This document shows, in pieces, positions 23,952-32,647 of a stretch of 64,000 nt of DNA. Each line of letters opens with the position of its first letter. Position 1 is the first letter of the stretch. A program made the position numbers and the translations under genes. The notes under the pieces were generated by a model. That model worked only from the letters and a program-made list of their open reading frames with translations. It had not been told where the DNA came from and did not search any database. Source of the stretch: Kordia sp965283645 (lineage in GTDB: Bacteria; Bacteroidota; Bacteroidia; Flavobacteriales; Flavobacteriaceae); contig NZ_CBDIPG010000001.1 of NCBI RefSeq assembly GCF_965283645.1, forward strand, positions 1,860,001 to 1,924,000. The letters run 5' to 3'.

Positions 23952-26226
23952 CTACAGTACGAAATGCTTTGAAGCATTATTAACTTATGCCATTGATGAA
24001 GTATCTGAAGAGAATAATTTTAGTATACTTACAGACATAGGTTTTGATGAAAAAATATTTTACAAAGAGAATGTTTATCATCAACGACCAAGTAAAGAAG
24101 CACAGATAATAAAAGCATTAAGAAAGAGCCAAAAACCAATTAGAATTATTGGACATCCAGGTACAGGGAAGACAACTCTTTTAAACAAGGTATTTTGTAA
24201 ATTAAAAGAAGATGAGAACGATAACGCGTATATACTATACATCGACTTTAAGAATATTGGAGAAATAAATCGAGATGAACATGCTTCATATCAAAAAATG
24301 GATGATTTTATAAAGGCTAAATTGATTGGTAAAGTAGAATCATTCTTACATGATAAGGAAATTACGAATTCTGAAATAGCAGAATATATACTTAATGACA
24401 AGGAATATTTAAAATCTGACTCATTGAACAATCCTTCTTTCATGAATATCGTAAGTCAATTCCGAACAAGATGGGACTTGGAAACTAGAAAAGAAAAAGA
24501 ATTTCTAGAATGGTTTAATGAAAAAAGAACATCTGATAATAATTCATTTAATAATTTACTTTTCGATTTAAGTAAAACTATCGAAATTCATAATGTGCTA
24601 TATTATCTGAGTAAAAATGGAAAGGATGGAAAAGACAGACTATGTATAGTTTGTTTTGATAATGTAGATAGTATTATTGATAATGAAGTGCGAAATACTT
24701 TTATTGAGTTTTTTAGAAATTTCAGTTCGAATGATAAACTATCCTCAAAATATTTATATAGTATAAGATCTGAGAATTACAAGATAAAACAATTGAGTGA
24801 TGCGAAAACCTATCTTATTGAGCCTATTTCAGTAGATTATGATGATTTTGTTGATGAAAAAGAATATGAAAAACAAATAGATATTAGGGTTAAAGAATTT
24901 GGACATTGTACACCTCAAATGATGCTCGAAATTAGAGCAAAACTCGTTAGAAACGGAAGAGCAAAATTTGCTAAATCAATTCTTAATTTAAGATTAGAAT
25001 ATTTAAATAGAATTGCCAAGAAGGATACCAAGGAATTAATAGAAAAAGAGAACGCAGTATCAACATTTAATATACCTAATTTTGATCAAATAATCAGAAT
25101 ATGTCACCTTCTTCATGATGACGAATACTTACGGCTAGCCTTTATTGATTTATGCAATAATGATAGAAGAGAAATGTTGGTTAATATGAATAATTTTATT
25201 AAGCATTTATTCGAAGATATTAAACTGGATTTAAAACATTTAGAGGCATTTAAAGACGAAACGGAATTTATTTTAGAATCATATTTTTATGGATGGATTG
25301 CTTCCGAAGGACAATTTTATGACCATGATGTATATAACATCCCAAAAACGATTATAGATTGGTATGAAAATAGAAGTGATACTCACATTCAATGTGTTAA
25401 GGATCATCAAATATTTTCGACATTATACAACCTATGTAACTATTCTTTACATAAATATTCATATGAGAACCATGCTAAAGTTGGAGATTTATTAACCAGA
25501 CTAGAGGAAATTGGATATGATAAGAACTTAATTAGGCAAAGAATCTTCGATTTGTATCGAGAGCCTGGAGTTGAAGACACACGTGGTTTGATTGAAATTT
25601 CTAGGTGGTTCCAAATTACTAAGCCGTCTGATATAGCTGATTCTGATGATATTTCATTAACACCGCGTTCGTTCTATCTTACATCTTTTGCTAATTTAAA
25701 ATTTATAAATGTAATTGCAAGATTGCGATCTTGCAAAGTCCGCGTCAATGGTAAGTTATTCTCCTACAATGACAAAATTCCAATCAGTCCTATTACTATG
25801 AAAGCTAATTTACATTTTCTAGCGAGATTGTGTACAATGACTTTAAATGGCATAATTGATGTTAAAGGTTTTTTAAGTGACAAAAAATCAAATTGGTTTG
25901 AATACTATAGAAAAGTTTACTGTGTCAAAACTAATAACAGTAAATATTGGGGTGACAATAATGGTGACCTGTTAGTTATAAATATGTTTATTAGTCACTT
26001 GAAGTTTCTGAGGAGACAACGTAAAATTGATAACGAGATAAAAGTACATGATATTACTGAAGATATAATTAGTCAGTATGAAAATATCCAAAAATCTTTT
26101 CTATCAAAATTGAAAAAATGTATTGAAGACAGTGAAGAAATAAAAGATCATGATTTTGCACAAGAAATTGATTATTCTGTATTTAATATTGAGAATAGAG
26201 AAAATACAGGACATAACAATATGTAA
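23938..26226 (+). CDS. P-loop ATPase (STAND/AAA-like) of a candidate abortive infection module
   Basis: A 762-aa protein started at the ATG inside the end of the preceding gene; an ATG at 23854 in the same frame would add 28 unlikely residues. Walker A is GHPGTGKTT (about residues 71-79) and Walker B CIVCFDNVD (about 235-243). The rest is helical and without a known domain, compatible with sensor/arm regions of STAND-type ATPases. Defence ATPases of this type recognise phage products and switch on a partner effector. The overlap with a membrane protein gene supports an ATPase-sensor plus membrane-effector pair. The precise family cannot be named from sequence alone. Confidence 0.65.
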   Translation: MRTHDYSTKCFEALLTYAIDEVSEENNFSILTDIGFDEKIFYKENVYHQRPSKEAQIIKALRKSQKPIRIIGHPGTGKTTLLNKVFCKLKEDENDNAYILYIDFKNIGEINRDEHASYQKMDDFIKAKLIGKVESFLHDKEITNSEIAEYILNDKEYLKSDSLNNPSFMNIVSQFRTRWDLETRKEKEFLEWFNEKRTSDNNSFNNLLFDLSKTIEIHNVLYYLSKNGKDGKDRLCIVCFDNVDSIIDNEVRNTFIEFFRNFSSNDKLSSKYLYSIRSENYKIKQLSDAKTYLIEPISVDYDDFVDEKEYEKQIDIRVKEFGHCTPQMMLEIRAKLVRNGRAKFAKSILNLRLEYLNRIAKKDTKELIEKENAVSTFNIPNFDQIIRICHLLHDDEYLRLAFIDLCNNDRREMLVNMNNFIKHLFEDIKLDLKHLEAFKDETEFILESYFYGWIASEGQFYDHDVYNIPKTIIDWYENRSDTHIQCVKDHQIFSTLYNLCNYSLHKYSYENHAKVGDLLTRLEEIGYDKNLIRQRIFDLYREPGVEDTRGLIEISRWFQITKPSDIADSDDISLTPRSFYLTSFANLKFINVIARLRSCKVRVNGKLFSYNDKIPISPITMKANLHFLARLCTMTLNGIIDVKGFLSDKKSNWFEYYRKVYCVKTNNSKYWGDNNGDLLVINMFISHLKFLRRQRKIDNEIKVHDITEDIISQYENIQKSFLSKLKKCIEDSEEIKDHDFAQEIDYSVFNIENRENTGHNNM

Positions 26227-26719
26227 AATGTAATTTCCTTATAATCGTTTTTCACTTACACCTAACGTTAATAATGAGTAGATAAAATCACTTTAAATTC
26301 AAAAAATCAGTATTTATGAAATTGTATTTATTCATGATTTCATAAAATTGCGATCTGTCACGAGGCGGAAAATACTTCTGGACGAAAAGAATTGAAATCT
26401 AAAATTAGGTACGGAAACACTTTCCTATATCGAATTATCAATAAATTACGTATAAAAACTATACGTTAGTGAAACATGATAACCAAATTGGTATTGAAAT
26501 TTCATTGGAAAAAGTTGTTTTGGAATTATCTAATATTGAGCCTTATTGGTAAGTGCTAGTTAACAAATAATATATAACCAAATTACAGCTAATTCGACTG
26601 TATTAAAATCCACTAGGAACTGCTAAAACTTATGCTCAGTCGAAAAATTATTTTCTGTAATTCTTCTTCCTAAACATGGTTCTAATATTACTAATAACTT
26701 AGAGATATTTTATAGATTT
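26227..26719. other. gene-free or decayed stretch after the ATPase gene
   Basis: About 490 AT-rich bases without a convincing gene. A short frame near 26470-26564 (VKHDNQIGIEISLEKVVLE, then stop) may be a gene remnant but matches nothing I know. Beyond it begins the decayed methylase 3' end. No terminator hairpin is obvious behind the ATPase stop. Confidence 0.35.
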
Positions 26720-26807
26720 TGAAAGCGTTTTAAAGCAAATCAGACACCAAATGTTAGAAATTATGATAAAAAAGCTTAAAGTTGCTTAAATTCAGCATAA
26801 AAAGTAA
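26720..26807 (+). pseudogene. decayed second copy of the methylase 3' end
   Basis: Bases 26720-26807 align with 23140-23224: AAGCGTTTTAAAGCAAATCA is shared exactly, followed by ATTATGATAA, CTTAAA.TTGCT and a final AAAAAGTAA. Allowing for a frameshift, the encoded residues are KRFKANQ, IMIKKLKVA and a premature stop, against KRFKANQ, IMIRQLKIA in the methylase. The copy is not translatable. It marks the right border of an insertion of about 3.5 kb containing the membrane protein/ATPase pair. Confidence 0.75.
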
Positions 26808-26824
26808 AAGCTTTCGCTTTATAA

Positions 26825-27061
26825 CTATTTACAAGCATCACTCAAGTTCTTTGATGCTCGAATAAGTTCTGCATAAGCATTTACAAAGTATTTTGAAACT
26901 TTAAGGATTCCATAAATTGCCGCGCCACAAATAATGACTTTAGTCACAGGATGCTTTAATACTTTTTTCGTATCAATGAGTGGCTTTGTAGATTTAGGAA
27001 TCGAATCCAAATCTAATTTGTCTAAAATTGACTTTCTTTTTGTTTGTTCTTTACGCACCAT
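26825..27061 (-). CDS. small membrane-anchored protein, unknown function
   Basis: A 78-aa protein with a basic N-terminus (MVRKEQTKRKSILDKLDLD), one moderately hydrophobic helix (about residues 38-58, VTKVIICGAAIYGILKV) and a helical tail. It converges on the decayed methylase end. Small proteins of this kind often accompany element methylases, so before the cassette came in this gene probably faced the end of the methylase gene directly. No family is recognised. Confidence 0.5.
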   Translation of the reverse strand: MVRKEQTKRKSILDKLDLDSIPKSTKPLIDTKKVLKHPVTKVIICGAAIYGILKVSKYFVNAYAELIRASKNLSDACK

Positions 27062-27386
27062 TTTTTCGTGTATTTTTGTTTTAATTACATGAGAAAAAAG
27101 GTACTTTACCAGCGGTAGATAAACAGCTAAAAATCAATCGAAAATATTGTCATTTTAAGGTATCAAAAGAGTACCGTTTCAGAGTACCGAAAAGCATAGA
27201 AATCGACCCTTTTTCGGACTCCTAGTTTTGTAAGTTGCTGAAAATCAGATGTGAGAAAATTAACCAACTGCTTGTTGTGTGTTGTGTGTTGTGTGTTGTG
27301 TGTTGTGTGTTGTGTGTTGTGTGTTGTGTGTTAAAAGAAATATTTTTTCAATTTAAAATTTAGCATTTAGCATTCATAATTTATAA
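27062..27386. other. border region between accessory and core DNA
   Basis: No gene is seen. GTACCG occurs twice close together (near 27171 and 27184). A heptanucleotide tandem repeat follows at 27272-27332 and then AAATTTAGCATTTAGCATTC-type intergenic filler. The gene content changes here from mobile and defence genes to metabolic genes. No integrase, tRNA or attachment repeat was found, so a precise element end cannot be given. Confidence 0.4.
27272..27332. repeat. 7-bp tandem repeat (GTTGTGT)n, about 8.5 copies
   Basis: The unit GTTGTGT is repeated without error for about 60 bases downstream of the aldehyde dehydrogenase gene. It is one of four heptanucleotide arrays in this window (also 29320, 56812 and 56979). 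Slippage should make the copy number variable. Confidence 0.9.
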
Positions 27387-28832
27387 TCACGAATATTTTA
27401 TACAAACATTTTTAGGCTCCGTGAAAAAGCGTAGTGCTTCCATGCCGCCTTCACGGCCAACGCCAGAGTTTTTCATTCCACCGAAAGGTGTACGTAAATC
27501 ACGCATGAGCCATGTATTGACCCATACGATTCCTGCTTCTAGTTGTTTAGACATTTGCATGGTACGATTCAGATTGTTTGTCCACAAAGTTGCCGATAAT
27601 CCATACCGAACACCATTTGCCATTGCTAAGACTTCTTCTTCTGTATCAAATGGCATCATCGTAACTACAGGTCCAAATATTTCTTCTTGATTCACACGGC
27701 ATTGATCGGTTTGAACTTCAATGACAGTTGGCTCTAAGTAGTATCCGTTTTCAAAACCTTCCACAGTGACTTTATTTCCGCCACATAAAACAGTTCCGCT
27801 TTCTTCTTTCGCAATGTCTATGTACGATTTTACTTTTTCTAAATGTGGTTTCGAAACTAATGCGCCAACTTTTGTAGTTTCATCAAATGGATTTCCTACT
27901 TTGAGTTGTTTCACACGCGCTACAAAGTCCGTTTTGAACTTTTCATATATACTTCTTTCAACAAATATTCGTGAACCACATAAACAGATTTGTCCTTGAT
28001 TTGCAAAAGATGATCGTACAGTAACTTTCAACATTTCATCATAATCACAATCTGCAAAGATGATGTTTGGGTTTTTTCCACCTAATTCTAACGACAGCTT
28101 TTTAAACATCGGTGCCGCCGTTCTCGCAATATGTGCTCCTGTAGCCGTTCCGCCAGTAAACGAAATCGCTTTGATATTTGGATGCTCCGTGATGGCTTGT
28201 CCTGTAGTATGACCCAATCCATGCACAATGTTTAATACACCTTTTGGCAACCCAGCTTTCGTGCAAATTTCGCCTAATAGATACGCCGTCATCGGTGTTA
28301 CTTCACTAGGTTTTGCCACGACGGTATTTCCTGTCGCCAATGCTGGTGCAATTTTCCATGTAAAAAGATATAATGGTAAGTTCCACGGTGAGATACAACC
28401 TACAACTCCAATTGATTGTCGCAGTGTAAAGTTTATAGCATTGAGTCCAATACTTTCATGTGCTTCACTTGAAAATTGTGTGATGGCTTGTGAAAAGAAT
28501 TTAAAATTGCTTGTCGCTCTCGGAATATCGATTCGTGTGGCAAGACTTAACGGTTTTCCATTGTCTAACGATTCGGCATGTGCCAAATCCTCTAAGTTTT
28601 CTTCAATTAAAGAAGCAATATTATTTAGAATACGACTTCGCTCGTCTAATGTTGTGTTTGACCAACTTGGATATGCCGATTTTGCCGCTTGATATGCCGC
28701 TTCTACATCTTCCGCAGACGAGTTCGGAATGTGTCCATACACTTCTCCATTGGACGGATTGTAATTGTCAATCCATTCGTTGCTTTTGGGTTCAACATAA
28801 CTTCCGTTGATATAGTTTAGAATCTTTTTCAC
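27387..28832 (-). CDS. aldehyde dehydrogenase, probably 2-aminomuconate semialdehyde dehydrogenase
   Basis: A 481-aa NAD-dependent aldehyde dehydrogenase of normal length. Seen: the cofactor-binding SPWNLPLYLFTWKIAPALA and SFTGGTATG regions, catalytic glutamate in LELGGKNP (about 247), catalytic cysteine in NQGQICLCGSRIF (about 283) and EEIFGPVV. The LYLFTWKIAPALA segment and a RidA/deaminase gene directly upstream are typical of 2-aminomuconic or 2-hydroxymuconic semialdehyde dehydrogenases. Substrate is therefore inferred as 2-aminomuconate 6-semialdehyde, giving 2-aminomuconate in tryptophan catabolism. It lies 10 bases behind the RidA gene, forming an operon. Kynureninase and kynurenine monooxygenase genes lie 14 kb away. 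Confidence 0.85.
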   Translation of the reverse strand: MKKILNYINGSYVEPKSNEWIDNYNPSNGEVYGHIPNSSAEDVEAAYQAAKSAYPSWSNTTLDERSRILNNIASLIEENLEDLAHAESLDNGKPLSLATRIDIPRATSNFKFFSQAITQFSSEAHESIGLNAINFTLRQSIGVVGCISPWNLPLYLFTWKIAPALATGNTVVAKPSEVTPMTAYLLGEICTKAGLPKGVLNIVHGLGHTTGQAITEHPNIKAISFTGGTATGAHIARTAAPMFKKLSLELGGKNPNIIFADCDYDEMLKVTVRSSFANQGQICLCGSRIFVERSIYEKFKTDFVARVKQLKVGNPFDETTKVGALVSKPHLEKVKSYIDIAKEESGTVLCGGNKVTVEGFENGYYLEPTVIEVQTDQCRVNQEEIFGPVVTMMPFDTEEEVLAMANGVRYGLSATLWTNNLNRTMQMSKQLEAGIVWVNTWLMRDLRTPFGGMKNSGVGREGGMEALRFFTEPKNVCIKYS

Positions 28833-28842
28833 AGGTTTTATT

Positions 28843-29247
28843 TTATTGTTTTTTGTACGCTACCACCTTTATTTCAACAACCAAATCAGGATGCGGCAAT
28901 TGATGCACGGCAACTGTCGTTCGTGTTGGCCCTGTAGCTTTGTCAAAGAATTCGCCATACGCTTCATTGTATCCTGCAAAATCATTCATGTTTACTAGAA
29001 ATGAAGTTACATCTACCACATCAGCCAAACTTGCACCGACATTTTGTAAATTTCTGTCTATGTTTTTCAAGACTTCGCGTGTTTGTGTGCCAATGTTTAG
29101 GTGTTTCGTGCCCATTTCGTCAATGATATCGACTCCAGCAATCGTATTATCTGGTCGTCGTGAACTTGTTCCTGATACAAATATAAAGTCGCCCACACGC
29201 TTTGTATGTGGATATGCGCCTCTTGGTGTTACTTTTTTTTCTTGCAT
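28843..29247 (-). CDS. RidA-family protein, probable 2-aminomuconate deaminase
   Basis: A 134-aa protein of the RidA/YjgF/UK114 fold, normally a trimer. Seen: GDFIFVSGTSSRRPDNTI, the middle QTREVLKNIDRNL helix and the C-terminal GPTRTTVAVHQLPHPDLVVEI strand with the conserved arginine. The PRGAYPHTKRVGDF start and SGTSSRRPD are features I associate with the 2-aminomuconate deaminase subgroup. Together with the downstream dehydrogenase it would convert 2-aminomuconate to 4-oxalocrotonate and ammonia. It is the first gene of the two-gene operon. A general enamine/imine deaminase role remains possible. Confidence 0.8.
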   Translation of the reverse strand: MQEKKVTPRGAYPHTKRVGDFIFVSGTSSRRPDNTIAGVDIIDEMGTKHLNIGTQTREVLKNIDRNLQNVGASLADVVDVTSFLVNMNDFAGYNEAYGEFFDKATGPTRTTVAVHQLPHPDLVVEIKVVAYKKQ

Positions 29248-29319
29248 TTTTTGGGTGTTTGGTGTTAAAATATTCTTTTCAATTTAAAATTCAACATTTG
29301 ACATTTAACATTTTAACTT

Positions 29320-29355
29320 CGTTATTCGTTATTCGTTATTCGTTATTCGTTATTC
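29320..29355. repeat. 7-bp tandem repeat (GTTATTC)n, about 5 copies
   Basis: CGTTATT units fill 29320-29355 between the RidA and DUF1697 genes, flanked by AACATTT/AGCATTT filler (29293-29310 and 29383-29395). It has the same 7-bp period as the other intergenic arrays. Confidence 0.85.
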
Positions 29356-29406
29356 AAAAATACTTTTACATTTAAAATTTAGCATTCAACATTTATAATT
29401 TAAAAA

Positions 29407-29958
29407 TCATTCCTCCATTGCTTCCGCGAGATGTAACAATTTATAAATCGTTTTCCAGTTTCTTGTCGTTGCTTGTGTGTTAAGTTTGCGTTCGAAGAGA
29501 TTGTTTGTCAATTTACTTCTTCCGAAACCGTTGGGACAATAGAGATATACTTCCGAATTGATGATTTGAAAACGATCTTCTTTGCTATCAATTTCAATCG
29601 TTGTTTCTTCTGGTGTTGTTGCTAAAAACGTAATCGCTTGTTTGGAAATGTCTGCTTCCGTAAAAGGATTGTTCGCCATTGCCGTTTTCCATTGTGCAAT
29701 TGTTTTTACCAATACAGGCACCTCATAATCGTACTGATTTTTGATGGCTTCCGCAATTTGACTTCCTAATTTTTCTTGATTTTTTTCTTCTGACTCAAAT
29801 ACTGCGTTTCCACTTTGAATATAGGTTTGCACTTCCGTTAAACCTAGCTCTGACAATAAGGTACGAAGTTCCGCCATAGGTAGTTTTCTACTTCCTGAAA
29901 CGTTGATTCCGCGTAAGATGGCAATGTAAATCATGTTGGTTGGTTGTGTGCGTTTCAA
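29407..29958 (-). CDS. DUF1697 family protein
   Basis: A 183-aa protein with the features of DUF1697: YIAILRGINVSGSRKLPMAELR at the N-terminus (seen in part: LRGINVSGSRKLPMAEL), then TYIQSGNAVFES and the C-terminal ERKLNTQATTRNWKTIYKL. The family is widespread, cytoplasmic and of unknown biochemical role. Two methionines are possible (residue 1 and residue 5); the family usually begins just before YIAILRG, so the start could be at 29946. It is a single gene on the minus strand. Confidence 0.85.
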   Translation of the reverse strand: MKRTQPTNMIYIAILRGINVSGSRKLPMAELRTLLSELGLTEVQTYIQSGNAVFESEEKNQEKLGSQIAEAIKNQYDYEVPVLVKTIAQWKTAMANNPFTEADISKQAITFLATTPEETTIEIDSKEDRFQIINSEVYLYCPNGFGRSKLTNNLFERKLNTQATTRNWKTIYKLLHLAEAMEE

Positions 29959-30140
29959 AGATACATTTTTTTGGTTGGATTGTTTCGACTTTCAGATCAT
30001 TGGAATATTAGACCGTGATTGCTTAGACGTTTTAAAATCCTATTCCTTCGAGAAGGTTTTGTAAATGATTTCATTGAATTTGTTGGTGATTACGGAAAAC
30101 CACATTGTGTATGTGTAATCTTTGGTTTACTTTTAATAAA

Positions 30141-30290
30141 ATGACAAGAGATTATTATAAAAAATGCTTCCGTTATTTCTTAAAATTTGATATTAACAAG
30201 ACATTTGTTACCAATAACAAAATCATTACTAAAGTAGGAAAAAATATCCGAGAATTATTAGATTTGGATAGATTTGAATTAAACTTCTGA
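30141..30290 (+). CDS. short hypothetical protein, doubtful
   Basis: A 49-aa frame (start MTRDYYKKCFRYFLKF, end LLDLDRFELNF) with a basic, coherent composition in the gap between the DUF1697 and thioredoxin-like genes. In-frame codons extend upstream to 30105. No family is known to me and there is no supporting neighbour. It may be a gene remnant. The surrounding stretch 29959-30395 otherwise holds only the thioredoxin-like promoter region. Confidence 0.25.
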   Translation: MTRDYYKKCFRYFLKFDINKTFVTNNKIITKVGKNIRELLDLDRFELNF

Positions 30291-30395
30291 GTGAGTATTG
30301 TTTACAACAATATATATATAAAACTTAAAACACACCACAAAAAAATAATTCTTATCTTTTCATCAACATTAAAACCACCACTTAAAAACGTTGCC

Positions 30396-30878
30396 ATGAA
30401 AACCTTTACTACTATTCTATGTTCGCTATTTATATTATGTAATCTGAATGCGCAAAAAAAGACGAAAGATGTAAAAGTTGATAGTCATAAACTCCGTTGG
30501 CAATTAGATTATAATAAAGCAAGAAAGATTAGTCTGGAACAGAAAAAACCTATTTTGTTATTCTTTACAGGTTCCGATTGGTGTGGCGCGTGTATTCAGT
30601 TAGAAAAGGAATATTTTTCTAAAAGCTCCTTTATCAAACTAGCGCAAGAGTTTGTGCTTGTGGAGCTTGATTTTCCTTCTAAAGAAGAATTTGTCCGCAA
30701 AGCATATATTGAAGATTATATGATGCTCCGCAAAAAATACAATGCAAAAGCCTTTCCAACCGTACTACTTTTAGATACAAAAAGCAATGTTATTGGGCGC
30801 GTTTCAGGATTTAGAGGAAAAGACACAAAACGAATTTACACAAACTTACTCAAAGCCGCTTTGGAAGCTATTTTGTAA
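30396..30878 (+). CDS. exported thioredoxin-like protein
   Basis: A 160-aa protein when started at the ATG at 30396, which gives a proper signal peptide (MKTFTTILCSLFILCNLNAQ); an upstream frame extension would bury it. The mature part has a thioredoxin fold with FTGSDWCGACIQLEKEYF carrying a WCGAC (CxxC) centre, and AKAFPTVLLLDTKSNVIGR with the cis-proline. This is the DUF255/thioredoxin_7 type common in Bacteroidetes, acting in the periplasm on disulphides. It is a single gene, convergent with the LytTR pair. Confidence 0.82.
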   Translation: MKTFTTILCSLFILCNLNAQKKTKDVKVDSHKLRWQLDYNKARKISLEQKKPILLFFTGSDWCGACIQLEKEYFSKSSFIKLAQEFVLVELDFPSKEEFVRKAYIEDYMMLRKKYNAKAFPTVLLLDTKSNVIGRVSGFRGKDTKRIYTNLLKAALEAIL

Positions 30879-30918
30879 TTTTTTGATATAAAGCCTAAGA
30901 CACACTAAAACAACGTGT

Positions 30919-31617
30919 TTATTTCAACAATCCATTTACATTCGCTTTATACAATTTTCCAATAGGAATCGTATGATCAGCAATATGAATACGATTGCCT
31001 TCAATACTATGAATGCGTTTTGTTGCAACCGCAAACGATTTGTGCACTTGTAAAAAGTCATTAGTTGGTAATAAGGCAATGACATCCGAAAGCTTTTCGC
31101 GAATGGTAATCGTTTCTGAATCTGTACTAATTTTGGTATAATTTCCAGAAGCTTCCACATATAAAATAGTATTCGTGAAAACTTGCACATATTTGTTTTG
31201 TGATTTTAGAAATATACTTTGATGTGTTTCATCTTGTTTTTCCACTACTGTAGCTGTTACTTGCGCCGAAACATTCACCGTTTTGTTGATCGCTTTTAAG
31301 AAACGTTCAAAGGAAAATGGCTTGAGTAAATAATCTGAAATGTTCAGTTCGTATCCTTCCAAGGCATATTCTTGATATGCCGTTGTGACAATTACTTTTG
31401 GTGAATTCGCTAAAGTTTTTAAGAAATCGAAGCCTTTAAGTTTGGGCATATTCAAATCGAGAAAAATCAAATCAACAGAATGTTCATGTAAATATTCCAT
31501 TGCTTCCAACGCGTTGTAACACTGTTTTTTCAATTTCATATTTGGCAACAAATCACAATATCCTTTTATAATGTCGTGCGCAATGTGTTCGTCATCTATA
31601 ATTAGATATGTAATCAT
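30919..31617 (-). CDS. LytTR-family response regulator
   Basis: A 232-aa regulator. The receiver domain has acidic residues D8-D9, the phosphorylation site D54 in IFLDLNMPKLKG, and K in LLKPFSFERF. A C-terminal LytTR DNA-binding domain follows (about residues 130-232) with YVEASGNYTKI and the DFLQVHKSFAV motif. It overlaps the upstream histidine kinase gene by 4 bases (ATGA), so the pair is translationally coupled. Such pairs control transcription from direct-repeat promoters; the targets are not known. Confidence 0.93.
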   Translation of the reverse strand: MITYLIIDDEHIAHDIIKGYCDLLPNMKLKKQCYNALEAMEYLHEHSVDLIFLDLNMPKLKGFDFLKTLANSPKVIVTTAYQEYALEGYELNISDYLLKPFSFERFLKAINKTVNVSAQVTATVVEKQDETHQSIFLKSQNKYVQVFTNTILYVEASGNYTKISTDSETITIREKLSDVIALLPTNDFLQVHKSFAVATKRIHSIEGNRIHIADHTIPIGKLYKANVNGLLK

Positions 31618-32441
31618 GAAAGTTTAATAGTTAGTTCCGATGTGTATATATTTTCTTTGCTCGTAAAAGATAGCGAATGTTTTTTTGGATAGACCAATTC
31701 CAATCGTCTTTGCAAATTTTTCAATCCAATTCCAGTTTCGTCTGCAACATCTTCTTCATCAAAATTGTTCTCAACAGCAAACTGAATTTCATTCGCATTT
31801 GCAACTAAATGAATCTTTACAAAAGCGTTTTCATGTAAATTTTCTACACCATGTTTAAAAGCATTTTCTAATAAAATGATAAACAACAACGGCATTATTT
31901 CACGGTTTTCATCTTGAATATCTGTGTTAAATTTGACATCAATTTCTTTGTGATAGCGCATTTTATGCAATTCGATATAATTCTTCAAATATCCAATTTC
32001 TTCCTTAATAGTCACACAACTTTTCTGTCCATCATAAATACTATACCGCATCATATCGGACAATTTCAAAATCAACGCTTGTGCTTTTTGAGAATCTTTC
32101 CCAACCAAACCGTATAAATTATTCAACATATTAAAGAAAAAGTGCGGATTTACCTGACTTTGCAAATGTGACAATTCCATTTGTTGCTGTTCCTTTCTTA
32201 ATGTCAATATAGATCGAATTCGCTTATATAACCAATACAAACTAGATAATACTATGCATCCAAATACCATCATGTATCCATCAAGAATCCTTAAACTAAT
32301 CGCAGGATTATAATCTCCTAAGAAGGTTACCGAATTTTTCCCTGAAGTTATAACTTCAAACACAGTAATGACTATCGGATACAGCAATATCGCGCTTCCG
32401 ATACCAAATAGTATTTTTTTATAGTGTTTTATGATTGACAT
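31614..32441 (-). CDS. LytS/YehU-type sensor histidine kinase
   Basis: A 275-aa membrane kinase, started at the ATG at 32441; a start at 32465 would add eight residues (MVFGYICV). Two membrane helices (about residues 10-28 and 45-65) precede a short linker and the His_kinase domain with LQSQVNPHFFFNMLNNL, the phosphorylated histidine being in NPHF. The ATPase part shows the N box LLENAFKHGV and the G box GIGLKNLQRRL. It phosphorylates the following LytTR regulator. No extracellular sensor domain is present, so the signal may come through the membrane or from a partner. Confidence 0.92.
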   Translation of the reverse strand: MSIIKHYKKILFGIGSAILLYPIVITVFEVITSGKNSVTFLGDYNPAISLRILDGYMMVFGCIVLSSLYWLYKRIRSILTLRKEQQQMELSHLQSQVNPHFFFNMLNNLYGLVGKDSQKAQALILKLSDMMRYSIYDGQKSCVTIKEEIGYLKNYIELHKMRYHKEIDVKFNTDIQDENREIMPLLFIILLENAFKHGVENLHENAFVKIHLVANANEIQFAVENNFDEEDVADETGIGLKNLQRRLELVYPKKHSLSFTSKENIYTSELTIKLS

Positions 32442-32647
32442 AACACAAATGTAACCGAAAACCATTCCACCACAAAAGAAGTTGACAAACGGCTAAATTT
32501 TGAGGTTCTTTTGATCAAAATATGTGATGAAATCATTTCAACCTCAGAAAAAATTTGTGCGTCACGCGTTACATGTTGTTGAACACAAATTCTTTTTTGA
32601 CAAATATCCTACACATAGGTTTGCGGTAATCATAAATATTCATCATC

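Noticed and set aside
28228..28810. Long antisense frames inside the aldehyde dehydrogenase gene
   Set aside because: The dehydrogenase frame has complete family motifs; the antisense frames have none.
30919..32441. LytTR pair as dedicated regulator of the neighbouring thioredoxin-like gene
   Set aside because: The genes are convergent and no LytTR-style direct repeat was seen upstream of that gene.
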